Source of the DNA: Plasmopara viticola
Taxonomy: Eukaryota > Oomycota > Peronosporomycetes > Peronosporales > Peronosporaceae
NCBI GenBank assembly: GCA_001695595.3
Contig: MBPM02000083.1
Coordinates: 124,001 to 188,000 of the forward strand
Length of the DNA: 64,000 bases
Reading direction: 5' to 3'
A program made the translations under genes and the position numbers. The notes beneath the pieces are model-generated. The model ran no database searches, was not told the DNA's origin, and saw only the letters and a program-made list of their open reading frames with translations. Position 1 is the stretch's first letter. Each line of letters starts with the position of its first letter. This document shows, in pieces, positions 14,101 to 24,463 of this stretch.

Positions 14101-15325
14101 AGCGCTTCAGCAGTTGCTCTTCGTTTTCCTCATTAAAGATAATAAATGGGCCAGGATACGCCTCTTTTGGAGTATACTCAAAATCTTGAATGTCTTCGGA
14201 CACAAACTCGCGATTGACAATAAGGTATCCCTGTTTGTCAATCATGTATGAAATCATATAAATTTGGTCGACTTGTGCATCTGGAAACTTAAGTGGCGCC
14301 TTGGTACACTCGATATCGAAGGCACATACAACAGGTTCCGCCTTGTCTACCATATCTTTCTGTCGTACCACTTCCGAGGGTGAATATGGTGCCGTTGAAT
14401 TATAATTAACGTGATACCACGCACCCACTCGAATATCCAGATCAATAGCAACCCGCATGGGGTACGGTACGTCATACTCTCGTAGTTCCAACAACGAGCT
14501 CTCACTCTCATCTGTAGCTACTCCTTTGTTTCCGTCTGTATCTGCGCCAAGCACAAGACTATCCTCGGTTACTTGCTCTCGTGACTGTCCCTGCATCTCA
14601 TAGGCTTGTCGTGTCTGCAACCTCTCCTGATTCCTAGCAACCAACGGGGCTAGCTGTCGCTTCACGGCCATCAGGTCCGAGACCTTGGCAAAACTTAGTT
14701 TAATGTACAGTGCCTTCTTACCGTTTAAATGGTCAGGCTTGTCTAAATCTTCACGAAACACGCGTTCCGCCTTTGCGACGAGACCTTCGAACTGTTTCAA
14801 GCAATAGGCAATCACTTCTTGCGACCTGTTTACCTCAGGACGAACATAAAAGTATGGCTGATAAATAATGCGCGTCTTAAATGCCTTTCCATCTTGCTCC
14901 AGAAAATACAGTTCGAGACCGCTGACCTCGTGCTTACCCTCCCCCAGGTCAGGCAGCGTACAGGCGCGTAGATTAAGGAGCCAACCAAGCTTGGCTTGAC
15001 TTCTTTCATCCATAGAGGCATCCTGCTGCTCCTTCAATGCCTCGTTCTCCTGCTCAAGAAGCTCCGAGAGAAGGGAAAAGCCAAACTTTTTGTCCAGCTC
15101 GTCACCTTTCTTGAGTGCGTACTGCTTGGCCTCCGTCATGCCATGGATTAGTCGATAGCGGTGCGCATTAGCACGTGTACCTTGAGAGCTGCGTGCCCAA
15201 GCTGATCCTCCACCGCGACTGTACGGGTTGCGCGTTGAACTTCCACCGCCGTAAGGTTCCTTACCGCGCCCGTACGTCATGATGACCCAATGGTTTTTTG
15301 CGCGAATTCCAAGAGTGAAGGTCAT
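8114..15325 (-). CDS. POL2: DNA polymerase epsilon catalytic subunit A
   Basis: This is the leading-strand replicative polymerase and proofreading exonuclease of the nucleus. It is a single open frame of 2403 residues, close to the usual 2200-2300 for the family. Exonuclease motifs: FDIECTK (336-342, with D337 and E339), TYNGDFFDW (from 423) and YSVSDA (D525). Polymerase motifs: A, DVAAMYPN (D689); B, KCILNSFYGY (from K893); C, ELDTDGIW (D944 and D946). CAACAYNTEC near 712-721 matches the CysX cluster that binds an iron-sulphur centre in this family. The inactive second polymerase half follows, then two C-terminal Cys modules: CLNCNLC from 2263 with CPRC about 40 residues later, and YCTKC with YCPCSG near the end. 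The second Met, base 15280 (MTYGRGKEPYGGG), gives 2388 residues and is the likelier start, because the first 15 residues look like leader sequence. No intron was seen. Confidence 0.97.
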   Translation of the reverse strand: MTFTLGIRAKNHWVIMTYGRGKEPYGGGSSTRNPYSRGGGSAWARSSQGTRANAHRYRLIHGMTEAKQYALKKGDELDKKFGFSLLSELLEQENEALKEQQDASMDERSQAKLGWLLNLRACTLPDLGEGKHEVSGLELYFLEQDGKAFKTRIIYQPYFYVRPEVNRSQEVIAYCLKQFEGLVAKAERVFREDLDKPDHLNGKKALYIKLSFAKVSDLMAVKRQLAPLVARNQERLQTRQAYEMQGQSREQVTEDSLVLGADTDGNKGVATDESESSLLELREYDVPYPMRVAIDLDIRVGAWYHVNYNSTAPYSPSEVVRQKDMVDKAEPVVCAFDIECTKAPLKFPDAQVDQIYMISYMIDKQGYLIVNREFVSEDIQDFEYTPKEAYPGPFIIFNEENEEQLLKRFFEHVSEEKPHIFVTYNGDFFDWPFIDARAQVYGINMAYEIGVSLDERSGEYRGRCSVHMDAFCWVKRDSYLPQGSQGLKAVTKYKLGYDPVEVDAEDMVALARDEPLKMASYSVSDAVATFYLYDKYVHLFVFSLCTIIPLGSEDVLRKGSGTLCEALLMVEAFQGNIICPNKQSSARDEHFYKGHLIESETYVGGHVECLESGVFRADFLYDFQLVPSAFQQLIDNIDRDLMFSLETEMNIPVDQVANYEKVKKDIVDRLIALRERPNRKEQPLIYHLDVAAMYPNIILTNRLQPCAIVNEADCAACAYNTECGRAAIKDKDASCQREMEWVWRGDFYPATRPEYHSIKTQLAYENFPIEKRGEGVSGDLKNKPSQATVPFTQLSTEKQEHLLKQRFKSYCSSVYKKTKVTEEQKRSATVCMRENPFYVNTVRAFRDRRYEYKRLTKVWKTKVTQATDSKDLLAKIDAQNKCLVYDSLQLAHKCILNSFYGYVMRKGARWHSMEMAGIVTHTGSNIITGARELVEQIGRPLELDTDGIWAILPKSFPEIFSFRLKNGSSKSISYPCVMLNADVNMKFTNPQYHELDPAAKKYNIRRECSILFEVDGPYKAMVLPASTEEGKLLKKRYAVFNFDHSLAELKGFELKRRGELQLIKAFQSQVFECFLDGNSLEECYASVAKCANRWLDVIDSRGKSMDDEELMALITENKSMSGKLDEYEGQKSTSITTAKRLGEFLGEEMLKDKGLACKMIIAARPYGEKVTERAIPTAIFATEDAIKRHFLKKWLRDPHLQDFDIRSILDWDYYRTRFASTVQKIISLPAAFQNVRNPVPRIELPDWMRKQVREKNAKHQQGNMKQYFRAVAKGYDNGDYVARLIDIEDLSKDKQPNRPDKLCVRKRRKRTGDGDDSSFLMEETDDFDVDDFQKRKVKLGDVPFTEWLKNRKRKWKSMLGKRRREREERMRNYSGLGGFGMANSAHGSAKRFQTGSSNTIAIKGNGVGMENFVLYTGSALQREYWQIVEIQQELAGVFTCWVLTAHSQMLQRITLKMPRVFYITCREIDHAKLLGLLPGSRRVSRLVPHLSAKPQSVLEVMLSERQYQHCYKEIAQILGDPHVKGVYELHVSALTRAVCALGCVVKVVNPHLSSANQEYELGDLQFQTTAQASYLTEPQHLPTSATTVARPNSLMRKILLYFAQQNKRALLGLVVLKENDDASNATGTDGDATVWYVDPFSNVKSRGSDLKHFFQQLILESQQESFPVSIQSCSFVTHVVKTTQEAFAGVNATLARLASSKQLASKPTIVLAQTCIMSSKRLREKMQGLHSFPIATLPWNEEDTLFPALTWRKIMGEKMLTRCFEMTQYYADVLDCARYAHMPVGNFTGDHAIAILDTLYSRILTKHKHLWWHSPTSLPDLGGREQDQQFQQLFSHSLLGSTLQKKSDQQHRVDASAVVCEKGSFVDVCVELELDGLAVNAILVASQIHSIEGIGGVHQLEIDFDGNDEDEAGGKGEGSTAASAIAEVDTEESCHEAFRLLRVMVTTLFKDFLASRNKFADHVLQQFYRWLCSPTSLSFDPALHSMVKRLMEKLLLQLLAEFRRLGSHIVYADFSKLIVCTKKQSVRDAQMYVNFILQTVLSNELFQVLNFTPKKYISNLLFLDAENYGCILLKNVVPENEYQEMVSHDNSEEKPLEIVAHWNIANYLPRGVDEYFLILIGQFIRRRAEFLHRERKWLAKSDSEDEEPLDEDEKQLSPLAKYSQKLISSYFSDKLLRIIPEILTYNMDRNSFPVFAGSHLLMESPALELVKFVVAVFQLEPSVEAQVGKMRRTLLKLLHTSEFGEDAQFRNPSLSFTVQDVICLNCNLCRSVDLCRDPQLFKGTTASRLEDDEELSNEEDFETWHCPRCFAPYDKNAFEMRLVDLVQAQSVAYQLQDLYCTKCRLPVEHKMREYCPCSGTYALLPGVRESLLETVRLLKRVAQQHDFEWLLETTQRLEREPAH

Positions 15326-15438
15326 AAAAAAGCGCGGGAAACATCATGCGTATATTTTGTAAAAATTCTTTTTTGGTAAGTTAACTTTTAGCTACTAATC
15401 GCATAGATAGCTGGAAGTTGCGGGCAATTCCTCGCGAC

Positions 15439-15960
15439 TTACTTCATTATCTTGCGTTTTTTTGCAGTCTCGTCGACAGTCTCAAGATACTTGATCGAAT
15501 CTTTAGGATTGGCTATTATGCCCTTGGCGCCCTTTTTCCACTTGGCAGGGCACACATCGCCGTGCTCCTCATAAAACTGAAACGCCTCGATCAGACGCAA
15601 CACCTCATCCACGTTGCGGCCGATTGGCAAGTCATTGATGGTAATTTGGCGCAAATTGCCCTTTTAAGAGGCCACGAAAGGCCACACCCTCGTTGTCGCC
15701 CTCTAATACGAGCACCTCGTAATTAGAGCACAAGTCCTTGTTAGCGACGAGAGGAAAATTCATGTCGCCAAGGCCACCCTTTTTACGAGTCGTATTAATT
15801 CACCAAACTTGGAATAAAAATAGAGCCGCCGATCACCTGCGTATTGAGTTTTGGGCACACAAACGCATAGTACATGGTGTAAAAGGATAATACCACAAAC
15901 TGGCCTTTGTAGTCCGATAGCGACATCAAAGCGTCAGCTGTAAACTCTGGAGCTGGCTTG
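15439..15960 (-). pseudogene. Decayed 2-Cys peroxiredoxin
   Basis: A minus-strand relic of a typical 2-Cys peroxiredoxin, the thioredoxin-dependent enzyme that reduces peroxides. In order it reads [25 protein letters not shown] and AFVCPKLN, which keeps the peroxidatic Cys of the FVCP motif. A stop follows near 15799. A shifted frame reads TTRKKGGLGDMNFPLVANKD and GVAFRGLL. A second frameshift near 15660 leads to [19 protein letters not shown] and [11 protein letters not shown], which keeps the resolving Cys. About 30-40 residues are missing after FVCP, and the usual segment between FRGLL and LRQI is gone. With two frameshifts, a stop and a deletion it cannot make an active enzyme from this frame. 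It sits between the 5' ends of POL2 and the BSD gene. The last 71 codons are still open. Confidence 0.85.
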
Positions 15961-16158
15961 GGCTAATATCCGTGGCTGACCTTGCGGTAGAAGTTTGTCC
16001 AAAAAAAACAGTTGCTAGTAAGTTTACCAGCGGGAATTCACGAATAAATTGAATATAATCCAATGCGCTTTCAATGCTTTAATATTCAAATCGTATTTAA
16101 TAGGATAGTCAAAAGAAGCATCGATCACGAGTAGGAAGGACGCGTCGTTAGCACTGCC

Positions 16159-17487
16159 ATGTCGTTTAACAGCTTCTACTCGGTGGTAAATGCGATAAAG
16201 GACAAGTCAGCAGAAGCCATGACGACACTGAGCTCCGACCTGCTGGAATTCAAGTCCATTGTGCAAGAAGACGTGGCTGAGCTCAGTAAGAATGTACGCC
16301 AGAACATGCAGGAAGGACGGCTTAGTGTGGACCGCAAGGACTCGGATGATAACGAGGAGGTCAAGCAGGATCTGAATTGCGATGAAGCCCATCATATGAT
16401 CGAGTCAACACAGACTGTTACAGAGGAGAAAGGCGGGGAGGAAGATGCACTGACGCTACTTAAGAATTCGTTTTTCTCGTTTGACGTAACTAACTCCCTT
16501 AGCTCAGTAAGCAGTTCGGTCCAGGGCTCCCTTACTTCAGTACAGGGATCATTGACTTCAGTCAGTAGCAAACTGCAGTCATTAAATGTGAGCTCGAGCC
16601 TTGGCTCGCTGGAAGCCATGGGCTCAAAGCTTCTCAATTCGGCTGACGAATTTCTGGGGACGCTGACTGGAGACACCGTGTACGAGGAAATTAGTGAGGA
16701 CGAGCTCAGTGCCCGAAGATTTCGTCTACTCGCGCTGCAGGAAGATTCGGAGACATACATTGAACCGCCGCTCGACGTCGAGACATTTGAAAAGTGGACA
16801 CTCGCCATTCATGCCGAGGAGTTGGCGGATATTCAGAAGGACGTGCTGGAACATTATCCAGTTGTCGGAGCCAAGCTTGTAGAGCTGGTGCCGTCCGTGG
16901 TGAATGCAGACAAGTTTTGGATGCACTACCTCTACAAGGCCTCACTACTGGCAGCACAAGAGCAGCGCGGCGCTGATTTGCTCCACCATGGTGCGTTGGC
17001 AAGTTGTAAACATTAAGTTTTTTACTGATGTGCTGTGTAAAAAGTAGCTTTGAATGATGAGGAGGAGGATATTGGCTGGGATGCGGAGTCACCCAAGGCC
17101 AAAGATGATGATGGCCAACGTATTTTTCCAGATGACGAATCGAAAAAGGACGATGACAAGGCGCCAGCTTCTATTGCTACCATGAATGCTCCGGCATCAT
17201 CCAGTGATGGCGAGAGCTGGACTGAGCTGGACGAGCGAAAAGATTTATCATCGCCGATTGCGCCAGCGATTTCAAAGGAGTCGCCCACTAGTGCTTTAAC
17301 CGACTTGAAGCTTGAAGAGGGGGATGAAGCTGCGGAGGAGGAATCTTTAGACTGGGGCGATGACGATGATCTGTCACTACCACATACAAATACTGATGCC
17401 ATATTGGAGGCAAAGGTCCCTGAGGAAACGCCAGTCACTTTCGATGATGATGGCAAACGCGGGGAAGACTGGGGCGAGTGGGACTAA
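16159..17487 (+). CDS. BSD-domain protein, two exons
   Basis: Exon 1 is 16159-16990. The intron, 16991-17047, is 57 bases (GTGCG to TAG, phase 1), and exon 2 is 17048-17487. Spliced, it gives 423 residues. Unspliced, exon 1 would run into a stop at 17014. The splice joins LLHHA to LNDEEEDIGWD. The N-terminus (MSFNSFYSVVNAIKD) is followed by a Ser-rich part with the repeat SSVQGSLTSVQGSLTSV. The BSD domain covers about residues 208-265 and shows the FEKW and NADKFWMHYLY signatures. The tail is acidic with spaced Trp (IGWDAE, LDWGDDDD) and ends in GEDWGEWD, like BSDC1-type proteins of other eukaryotes. BSD domains occur in TFIIH p62 and in synapse-associated proteins; a cytoplasmic or trafficking role is as likely as a nuclear one. 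The function is inferred from the domain only. Confidence 0.9.
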
Positions 17488-20400
17488 CTAAGTAGTTTGA
17501 CGCGGCACTCTACATCGCTATTTGTATTAATTAATGGGGATGCAAGGGCTTAATTTCTTTCGTTTTGTAGCAATATCTCATCACCGATAAGGCAATGTAA
17601 GTTGTATTATTTGATTGTTGGTGGTAAATTGGAGTAAGATTGCTGCTCAATTCGTTTTTGACACAATGCACGCGTCGGGTAGTAAGTGCAACAAAGTGCT
17701 GTTTTATCAATTCTACGAGGCATGACATTGCAGCCATCTTGCACACGCATTTCTCATTACACTCTAAACACAACTTTAGTGTAACCTCGCAGCATTACCG
17801 TCGTCGACTTTGATCGATGTTAATCAAGTGTTCGTCTTTTGTAGCCCCGTTAGTTTTGGCGCGATATGAGAAGATAGGGTCGGAAAATGTCAAATTAATA
17901 AATAATGGCCCTTGCTAGACTAGCGCTATATCAAATAAAATATTGGTTGAACGTTTGATACACATAGCGCGGCTCGGTTGCTGTGACGTCTTTAAGAGTT
18001 CACAAAAATTGCATATTAAGGCCGTCCAAAGCGTCATTTCGACTAATTACTCTGGCCCACATGACCGTTATGCGTAATGCGGTCAAAGGATATGTAACTG
18101 GTTCTATCTAAAAAAGAGCAATATACTTTTATTCTACGCTGTTTATATTTAGATTAGATTATCCATCACAAAATGCGTAGTCTTCTTACTTCTGTCCGAT
18201 GATGTCAAGTTTTGCAAATGCTGTATGTGCTTGGTGTTAGCCGTAATCTGCGTGCCATAAGCTGTAATGATCGTGCTGCGCAATTGTGGGCGAAGAAACA
18301 CCAATACATAAGGAATCGTTGGCAGTAAACAGACCCTTTGTTCGTACGAGAACCATTTACCATTTGCTTCCAAAACATCAAATTTTAATCATATTGCCAC
18401 GGTCTTTTACGTCGTGTAGCGGTTTCATCAAATGAGGCAAGACGCGCAGCGAACCGATTTAAACATGAAATTGGGTAAAGTAGTGTTTTGATTTGCAATG
18501 ATGAGATGCTTCCGAATTACTGCGTTCCAATGACTTTGCCAAAGCAATTTGACCTCGTGAAGCTGTATAACCAGACGCGAAGCGCACCGAAAACAATTAT
18601 AAAACAAGCAGTGTTTTGTTTTGTAGAGAGAAGACGTTTTTTATCATTGTGCAACTCAGTGTGTCGGAGTAGCCAATCAACCCACATAAATACACTTTCT
18701 GCAGATCCAGGTTCTTACAATTTAACTTAATACTCAATGCGTTGACGAAGTGAAGTGTAAAAGTTGTCTTTCTGACTGGCTTTTACACTTCAGTTTGTCA
18801 TCACTAAACCAAGGGTCTTCTTCAGCAGAAGTATGGGAAAGCGTTACTGCCTTTTGAAGCATGAACAATTGCGTCTTTTTCGGAACGATTACATGTCGCA
18901 AGCGCGCTTAAACTTTTAGGGGCATGATCGATTGCCTCCGATTATTCTACTCGAAGTACTGACCGCGTTTAATACTCTCTTGCGTAAGGTTTTGGTAATA
19001 ATCAAGTCAGTAGCATGGCGTACACCTAGTAACCATTCGATGTACAGAAGAAGTAATGTTCTCATAATGATCAAATAAAGCGGTCCTGAATGGCACGGAA
19101 AGAGCACTTAGTGCACAGAGTAAATCTTACGGATATGACGAATTAAAATTATCCTTGGTGAAGAAATACAAGGATTGGTTTTACGGCGTTCCCAGCTGAT
19201 CAAGGTGTTTCTCTTCTTTATTACTACCACGGACATTTCATTAGAGCATTTAGCAACGGATAGATTTTTGGCTGACCGAACCGGTACATCTCTATTATAA
19301 TATATATTAAAGCGCTATTGCAGAACCTCGACAAGTTTACGTGAGGCCATCCTCGCTCAAAATGAGACTTACTGCACCACTTGATGGATGTACCGTCTGA
19401 ACCGCGCTCTTTTCAAAAAGTCGATTTTCTGACCATCCCAGCCATACTAACCAGCAAAGCTCGTATTTTCTGACCATGTCCTTCTCCCTCAGCTTAAATG
19501 ATAAAATTACAGCCTTTGTGCTAACTCTGGTGGGTTGTAAAGATCGTGACCGCACACCGTACGCAAAGCTGGGTGATAGAAACGATTTAAATCATTCAAC
19601 ACTTCAGCTCATTTAAGGTGGAAAGCGTCAATTATTTGAAGTATTGTGCATGCGTGTGCTTACCCACCAAGCTTAGAGATGGCCAGAGCAATTGTTGGTT
19701 GCTCTGTCCGCAACAAGCTTCTATTTATCTATTTATTTGATTTATTAATAACGGCCATTCAGACCTCAGGGAGTTCATTAGGCTCAACTTGAAAGTACTC
19801 TTACAAAGCATTCTCATTAAACGAGAGTACCTCTAGACATGTAACTAAATATTGTACCCAGAAAGACTGTCATTTGGTCTGTCTTGCATGATCTCAGGCA
19901 AAAAAGCATATCATTGACCTCAGGTGCAGATAAGATGCAAATGCTACCAGTTGCCTTAGCTGTTGCTTAGAAGAAGTATGAGCTCAGGTCTCTGACCTCC
20001 CTCTAAAAACTAAACACCAAGTGTAAGTCACTCAATTATAAGACTTTATATAATTCTCATACTTCTAATAAATATCTAAACGTTTTCGAGCTTCATATAT
20101 ACAACCTCTGTCAAAAAAAAAAAATCACAACTCCTACCTTGCTTAGCAGTGCCTACTTGTATGCGTTGTATAGCGGAATTTTGGTCACGTTTTGGCTCTT
20201 AGTGATGCTTGAAACATCACATTTCTCATGTCACGCCATACGTGACACACACTATATCAACATTTCCTGTCACACTCAGTCTTTGAGGTCTCTTTTAAGC
20301 CAATATGACGGTGTATTCGGGCTGTCAGCCTTCCGTTCTCACTCTATTAGCAATTTTAAGCGCGGATGAAAGGCTAAAAAATATGCAGGGCGATAAAGAT

Positions 20401-23400
20401 CTAATATTAAGTTTTGAGCCTTGAGGATCATTTTATCTTTCGAGACCCACATAAAATGTTGAGTGTAAAAGCATTGTTGTAGGAAGGTAGCTGATAAAGC
20501 CGATCAATTTCTTCTAAAAATTCAAAGAATCAGTGCATCCTCTGCTCTTTTAATGCCGAGCATACTCTTTTACGTAGCAAAATTGTAGCATCTACCAAGT
20601 CTTCATTCCCATTATTGAATTTATTTGACTTGCCTTGTTCATTTCTCTTTCCAATTTTTCTTGTTGATCTTCGACGAATACAATCGATTTTTTTACCTTG
20701 CTAATACAGTTCAGCCGGACTTTTTGCATGCTCAAGCGACTGTGACCGTGAAAAATTGGTTTTAAATTGAAGACTAAAAAGTTAAGCAATCTCGAGTCGT
20801 TCTTCCACTAGATTTGAAAAAAAAAAATGTCCTCCACACAACTTTCGATAAGCTTGGATATCTCAGACCATGAATGCGTCGTTCGTTAAGCACAAATTTA
20901 GCGATTATAAAAAGTTAGCGATTAGTAGCTTGTCTGCTACTTTTTGTTGCGATTTTGCTTCACGAACACAATTACTGGCGTCTCAGCGTTCATAGTGCTC
21001 CGCGTGTTTGGCACACGGTCAACCCTAATTGAGGACTTTCTGCTGTCAAATAAGCGAGGGACAATAGAGTACTACAAGCAGCGTTTACCGTAGCGTAGCA
21101 TTAATCCAAAAAGCCTGTATTAATATCATCTTGTCCAGGATGCCACGTATCTCAAATCCCGCATATATAAACAGTGAACTTCATGGTCCAATTTTGCAAC
21201 GTGCAACATCTTGTTCAGCTAGCATAGAAGTACTTCGATGCCAATAGGCTTTGTAAAATAGCCGACGTGTGATCCGCGGGTCTGCTTGACAGACTCATAA
21301 TTAGCCACGTGTAAGACCACCAAAATGTAGTGAAATTCAAAAAAGCTTGTTCACGCTACCATGTGCCTCTTGTATTTAGATCCTAGCTATTTAAAAACAA
21401 TAAGTCGGGAAGATTCTACCGAAAACATAGTAAAGTAGTGCCAACAAATAAGAATTGAGTGCATTTCCTAAGCTTGAACCCATTTGTAAGCTTTTTGAAC
21501 TATGCATCGTTGTGGACGGCAACAAATACGCCCCGCATGGTTAGGCTGATGGCAAGATGGCTACCACTCGCTGCGGAACATAAATCTTGCACTCAATACT
21601 AATCGGTATGCTCAATTTGCTTCTTTTATACGCTTTGACGCAAAATATATTGGGGTTGGAAGCTCGACTGACATCATCAGGCTTACAAAAATGATGACAA
21701 TTTGGAGCTTTTATTTTATTAATCGGAAGTAGAAAGACAAAAGCCGAGAAGCTTATCCCTTGGGAGCAATCACAGCTGCATCGCCGTGAGTAGGCGGCGT
21801 TGCGGCGCTCATGGTCTACGGAAAAAGGATGATTAAGGCTCTAGAAGCGCAAGTTTCCGTAGTGGGTCTGACCCGATGAGCTTTAAGGCAAGAAAAAATA
21901 GAGCCTACATTTCTAAATTGAGAGATAGAGATGATTGCTAAAGCGGCGAAAGTTTATGTGCCCGTGGCGTTTTCACTCTAGATTGGACTAAAAGCCGAGT
22001 TCTTGGCGCTTGAACGACTTGATATTGTCTTGAAAAAGCAGCCGGAAGCAAAGAAATCGCGAGCTTGAGGAGTAAATGTCTATATTTAGCGAGCTAACAG
22101 TCTTCATTATTCTTGAGCATGTCAAGATCTCATAAATGGCCGAAGGTAGGCCTCCTTGCGCTCAAATTCTTGGAGTGTAGGCAGCGACAATGAAAGATAA
22201 ACCCTCGCCTGTCGAAGCCAACGCAGTTAGTGCTGCTTTGATCGGCAGCGCTCAAAATTTTGACTCGCTATCTCGGTCCCACGAACATAAACACTCGAAA
22301 TCCTGTTAGAAAAAAAAGTGATCATACGACATTACGGAGAGACAAGCCAGTGGTTGGCTAAAGTACAATTTAAATAACCGTGGTAGCACATTGTAGCCGA
22401 TTCTACGTCTATGCGAGCCAATTTTTGTTTTAAAACCTCGCAGAAACTCCGGCTTTTTTCGGCATCTATCTCACACAACTTAAATGACTTAGCGACTCCC
22501 ATGAGACTAGAAGTAACATTGCATTTCCAGCCCTCTTTGGCGATTCTAACACGAAGTGTACTTCCGGTAGTACGTTATTATGTCAGTTTCTGTAAAGGAT
22601 GTGACGTGTAAACCGCGTGTATGACCCTTCAACACGTCATACTGGACTTCAAGTACTTGACTAATCATTCGTACATATTTTATGGCAGTAGTTGTCTTTT
22701 CATTCTACATATAGCAGTTTTAAGCCGCCTGGATTTCAATAAGAAAACCGAAATTGTCTAATTTTATTAGCATGCAGCCAATAGCATAGTCAAAGGCATC
22801 GCAAACGACGCTAATTAGCTTCGTCTCGTCCCATCAAGCCAGAAAAGGTGCCCCCTCTATGTTCTCTTGATGTTGTCAAAACCATCTCGATATCATCTTC
22901 ACCCAGTACGTCTGTCTTATAGATCGAACAGAAGCTTTGCAAAACAGCACTGTGTTTACGCAAAAGCTGGCTAGGCTTGATCGTTTTTGCATAACATTTT
23001 GTAATCGTGGCGTGCAGCAGAGTTCTATGTCTAGTAATCTTAGCGAATTCACGACTGCAGACGACAATTTTCTAGGGTCCTTTGCCGCAAGTACAAATTT
23101 GACGACTTCAAAAAAAGTCTCATTGGTCTTTTTGGCTCAAACACTTACCTCGGGTGGTCCAAATGGGTCTTCAGCTGAGGCAAGGATTGTTTGCCGCTTG
23201 ATACTACACTGAGCAAGAGAAAGCGCTGCAGATTTACGTGCTCTGACGAAAATTTAGATTCTCCAATTATATGTACACCGGAATAGAACGTCCGGTCTCT
23301 TTACACGAGTAACCGCTCTCTGACCAAAAAGTGGCTATGAAAATTCTTTGGATAGTCGGCTCATTGGTCAAAAAGTATACAATTTTCGAATTTTTAGTCA

Positions 23401-23639
23401 TGTTTACAATGTGACTCTCACAATATGTAACATCCACTCATGTATAAGGGGCGGACCCATTGCATTGCCCCTCTTGTTAGAGAGCACTCAAGTACCATAA
23501 GTGGGACAAAAGGGTGCGTTGAAAACGCTTTGTACGACTTGATGGTAAAAGAGAAGTACAAGGACTATATCATACCGCAAAAGCTTCTGCAAATCTTGGA
23601 AGTGCCACTGACCGGCTTGACTTCTGGGTAAACGCAGCC
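17488..23639. other. Gene desert, 6.2 kb
   Basis: AT-rich intergenic sequence. No frame longer than about 90 codons and no domain that I recognise on either strand. Simple A-rich and T-rich runs occur, for example near 20115 and 20818. Given the retrotransposon fossils further right, this is probably the same kind of decayed material beyond recognition by eye. Confidence 0.4.
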
Positions 23640-24100
23640 GAATATTCCAGCGACGATGCCAACCACAAGCAAAAGCTTTAGCATCATTAGCAAAGTCCAA
23701 ACAAGTACTCGCCATATTCATTATCAATGGCGAAGTTGTCTGTGAACCACTAGGCGAGGTGGAGCTTTTGACACGTGTTTTCCGCCATGGTGGAGTAAAA
23801 AGCGACGACTAATCGTGAGTGAGTCATTCGACAAAGTTACTGCTGTTTGAAGTAAAAATCGTGGATGGTGTGCAGGGTGAATTGGAAGCTGAAATGCAGT
23901 AAAAGCGATCGCATGATATACAAAGTACTTAAATATTCCTGGTCCGTGTTCATCGAGCGATTAGACACGAACCCGATGCCGAGATCAGCTTCGTCGGGTG
24001 GCTGGTGCATCGCAAGAAGTTGCTCAATGAGCTTTTGCCTGGTGATTTTCGCGCGAAAAACAGCACCAACGCATGGATTGATGATTAAATGTGCTACGTT
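23640..24100 (+). pseudogene. Unidentified decayed coding sequence
   Basis: Several pieces in plus-strand frames read like one protein broken by stops and frameshifts: LAIFIINGEVVCEPLGEVEL, LLTRVFRHGGVKSDD, LLLFEVKIVDGVQGELEAEM, then VRVHRAIRHEPDAEISFVGW, LVHRKKLLNELLPGDFRAKN and STNAWIDD. The pieces keep a protein-like composition over about 450 bases. I cannot assign a family; an old retroelement gag region or a lost host gene are both possible. A degenerate SINE follows directly at 24147. Confidence 0.3.
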
Positions 24101-24146
24101 ACCGTCTGTGAGGGTTATAAATCTGGCATACGATCACACCGATTAG

Positions 24147-24463
24147 ATATTCAAGCTACCGGAATCCACATGCAAGGAATTATGAGTCTCAAGCATGGGA
24201 TGCTAGAAGCTACCCGATCCATTTGATGAACGGGTTTTGTAGTCATCATCACACTCTGGGCTTTATTGGTCAGTGGGGCGATCCGTGCGTCTAAGTATCA
24301 AAGACCGATTTCGGTGCGAAACGGCACACCTTTGAGTGTGATTGCTCATCCACACTAGTGACGTATCTCCGGCTGTATTGATTCGGATGATATGATTTTC
24401 GAGCCAGTCACATACCGGTTCTGGACGAGCGACTAAATTCTTAAGCCACAAGGTCCCTTTCTT
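24147..24463 (-). mobile_element. tRNA-derived SINE, family 2, degenerate copy
   Basis: A diverged copy of the element found at 26909-27234 and 36901-37222, in the same orientation as the former. Recognisable blocks on the minus strand, in order: GACCTTGTGGCT, AGCCGGAGATACGTCACTAG, ATGAGCAATCACACTC, CTAGCATCCCATGCTTGAGA and CGGTAGCTTGAATAT. Many substitutions and small gaps make it the oldest of the three. No target-site duplication is visible. Confidence 0.7.

Noticed and set aside
16392..16808. 138-codon minus-strand Ser-rich frame
   Set aside because: Antisense shadow of exon 1 of the BSD gene. The 144-codon minus frame at 17022-17456 is the shadow of exon 2.
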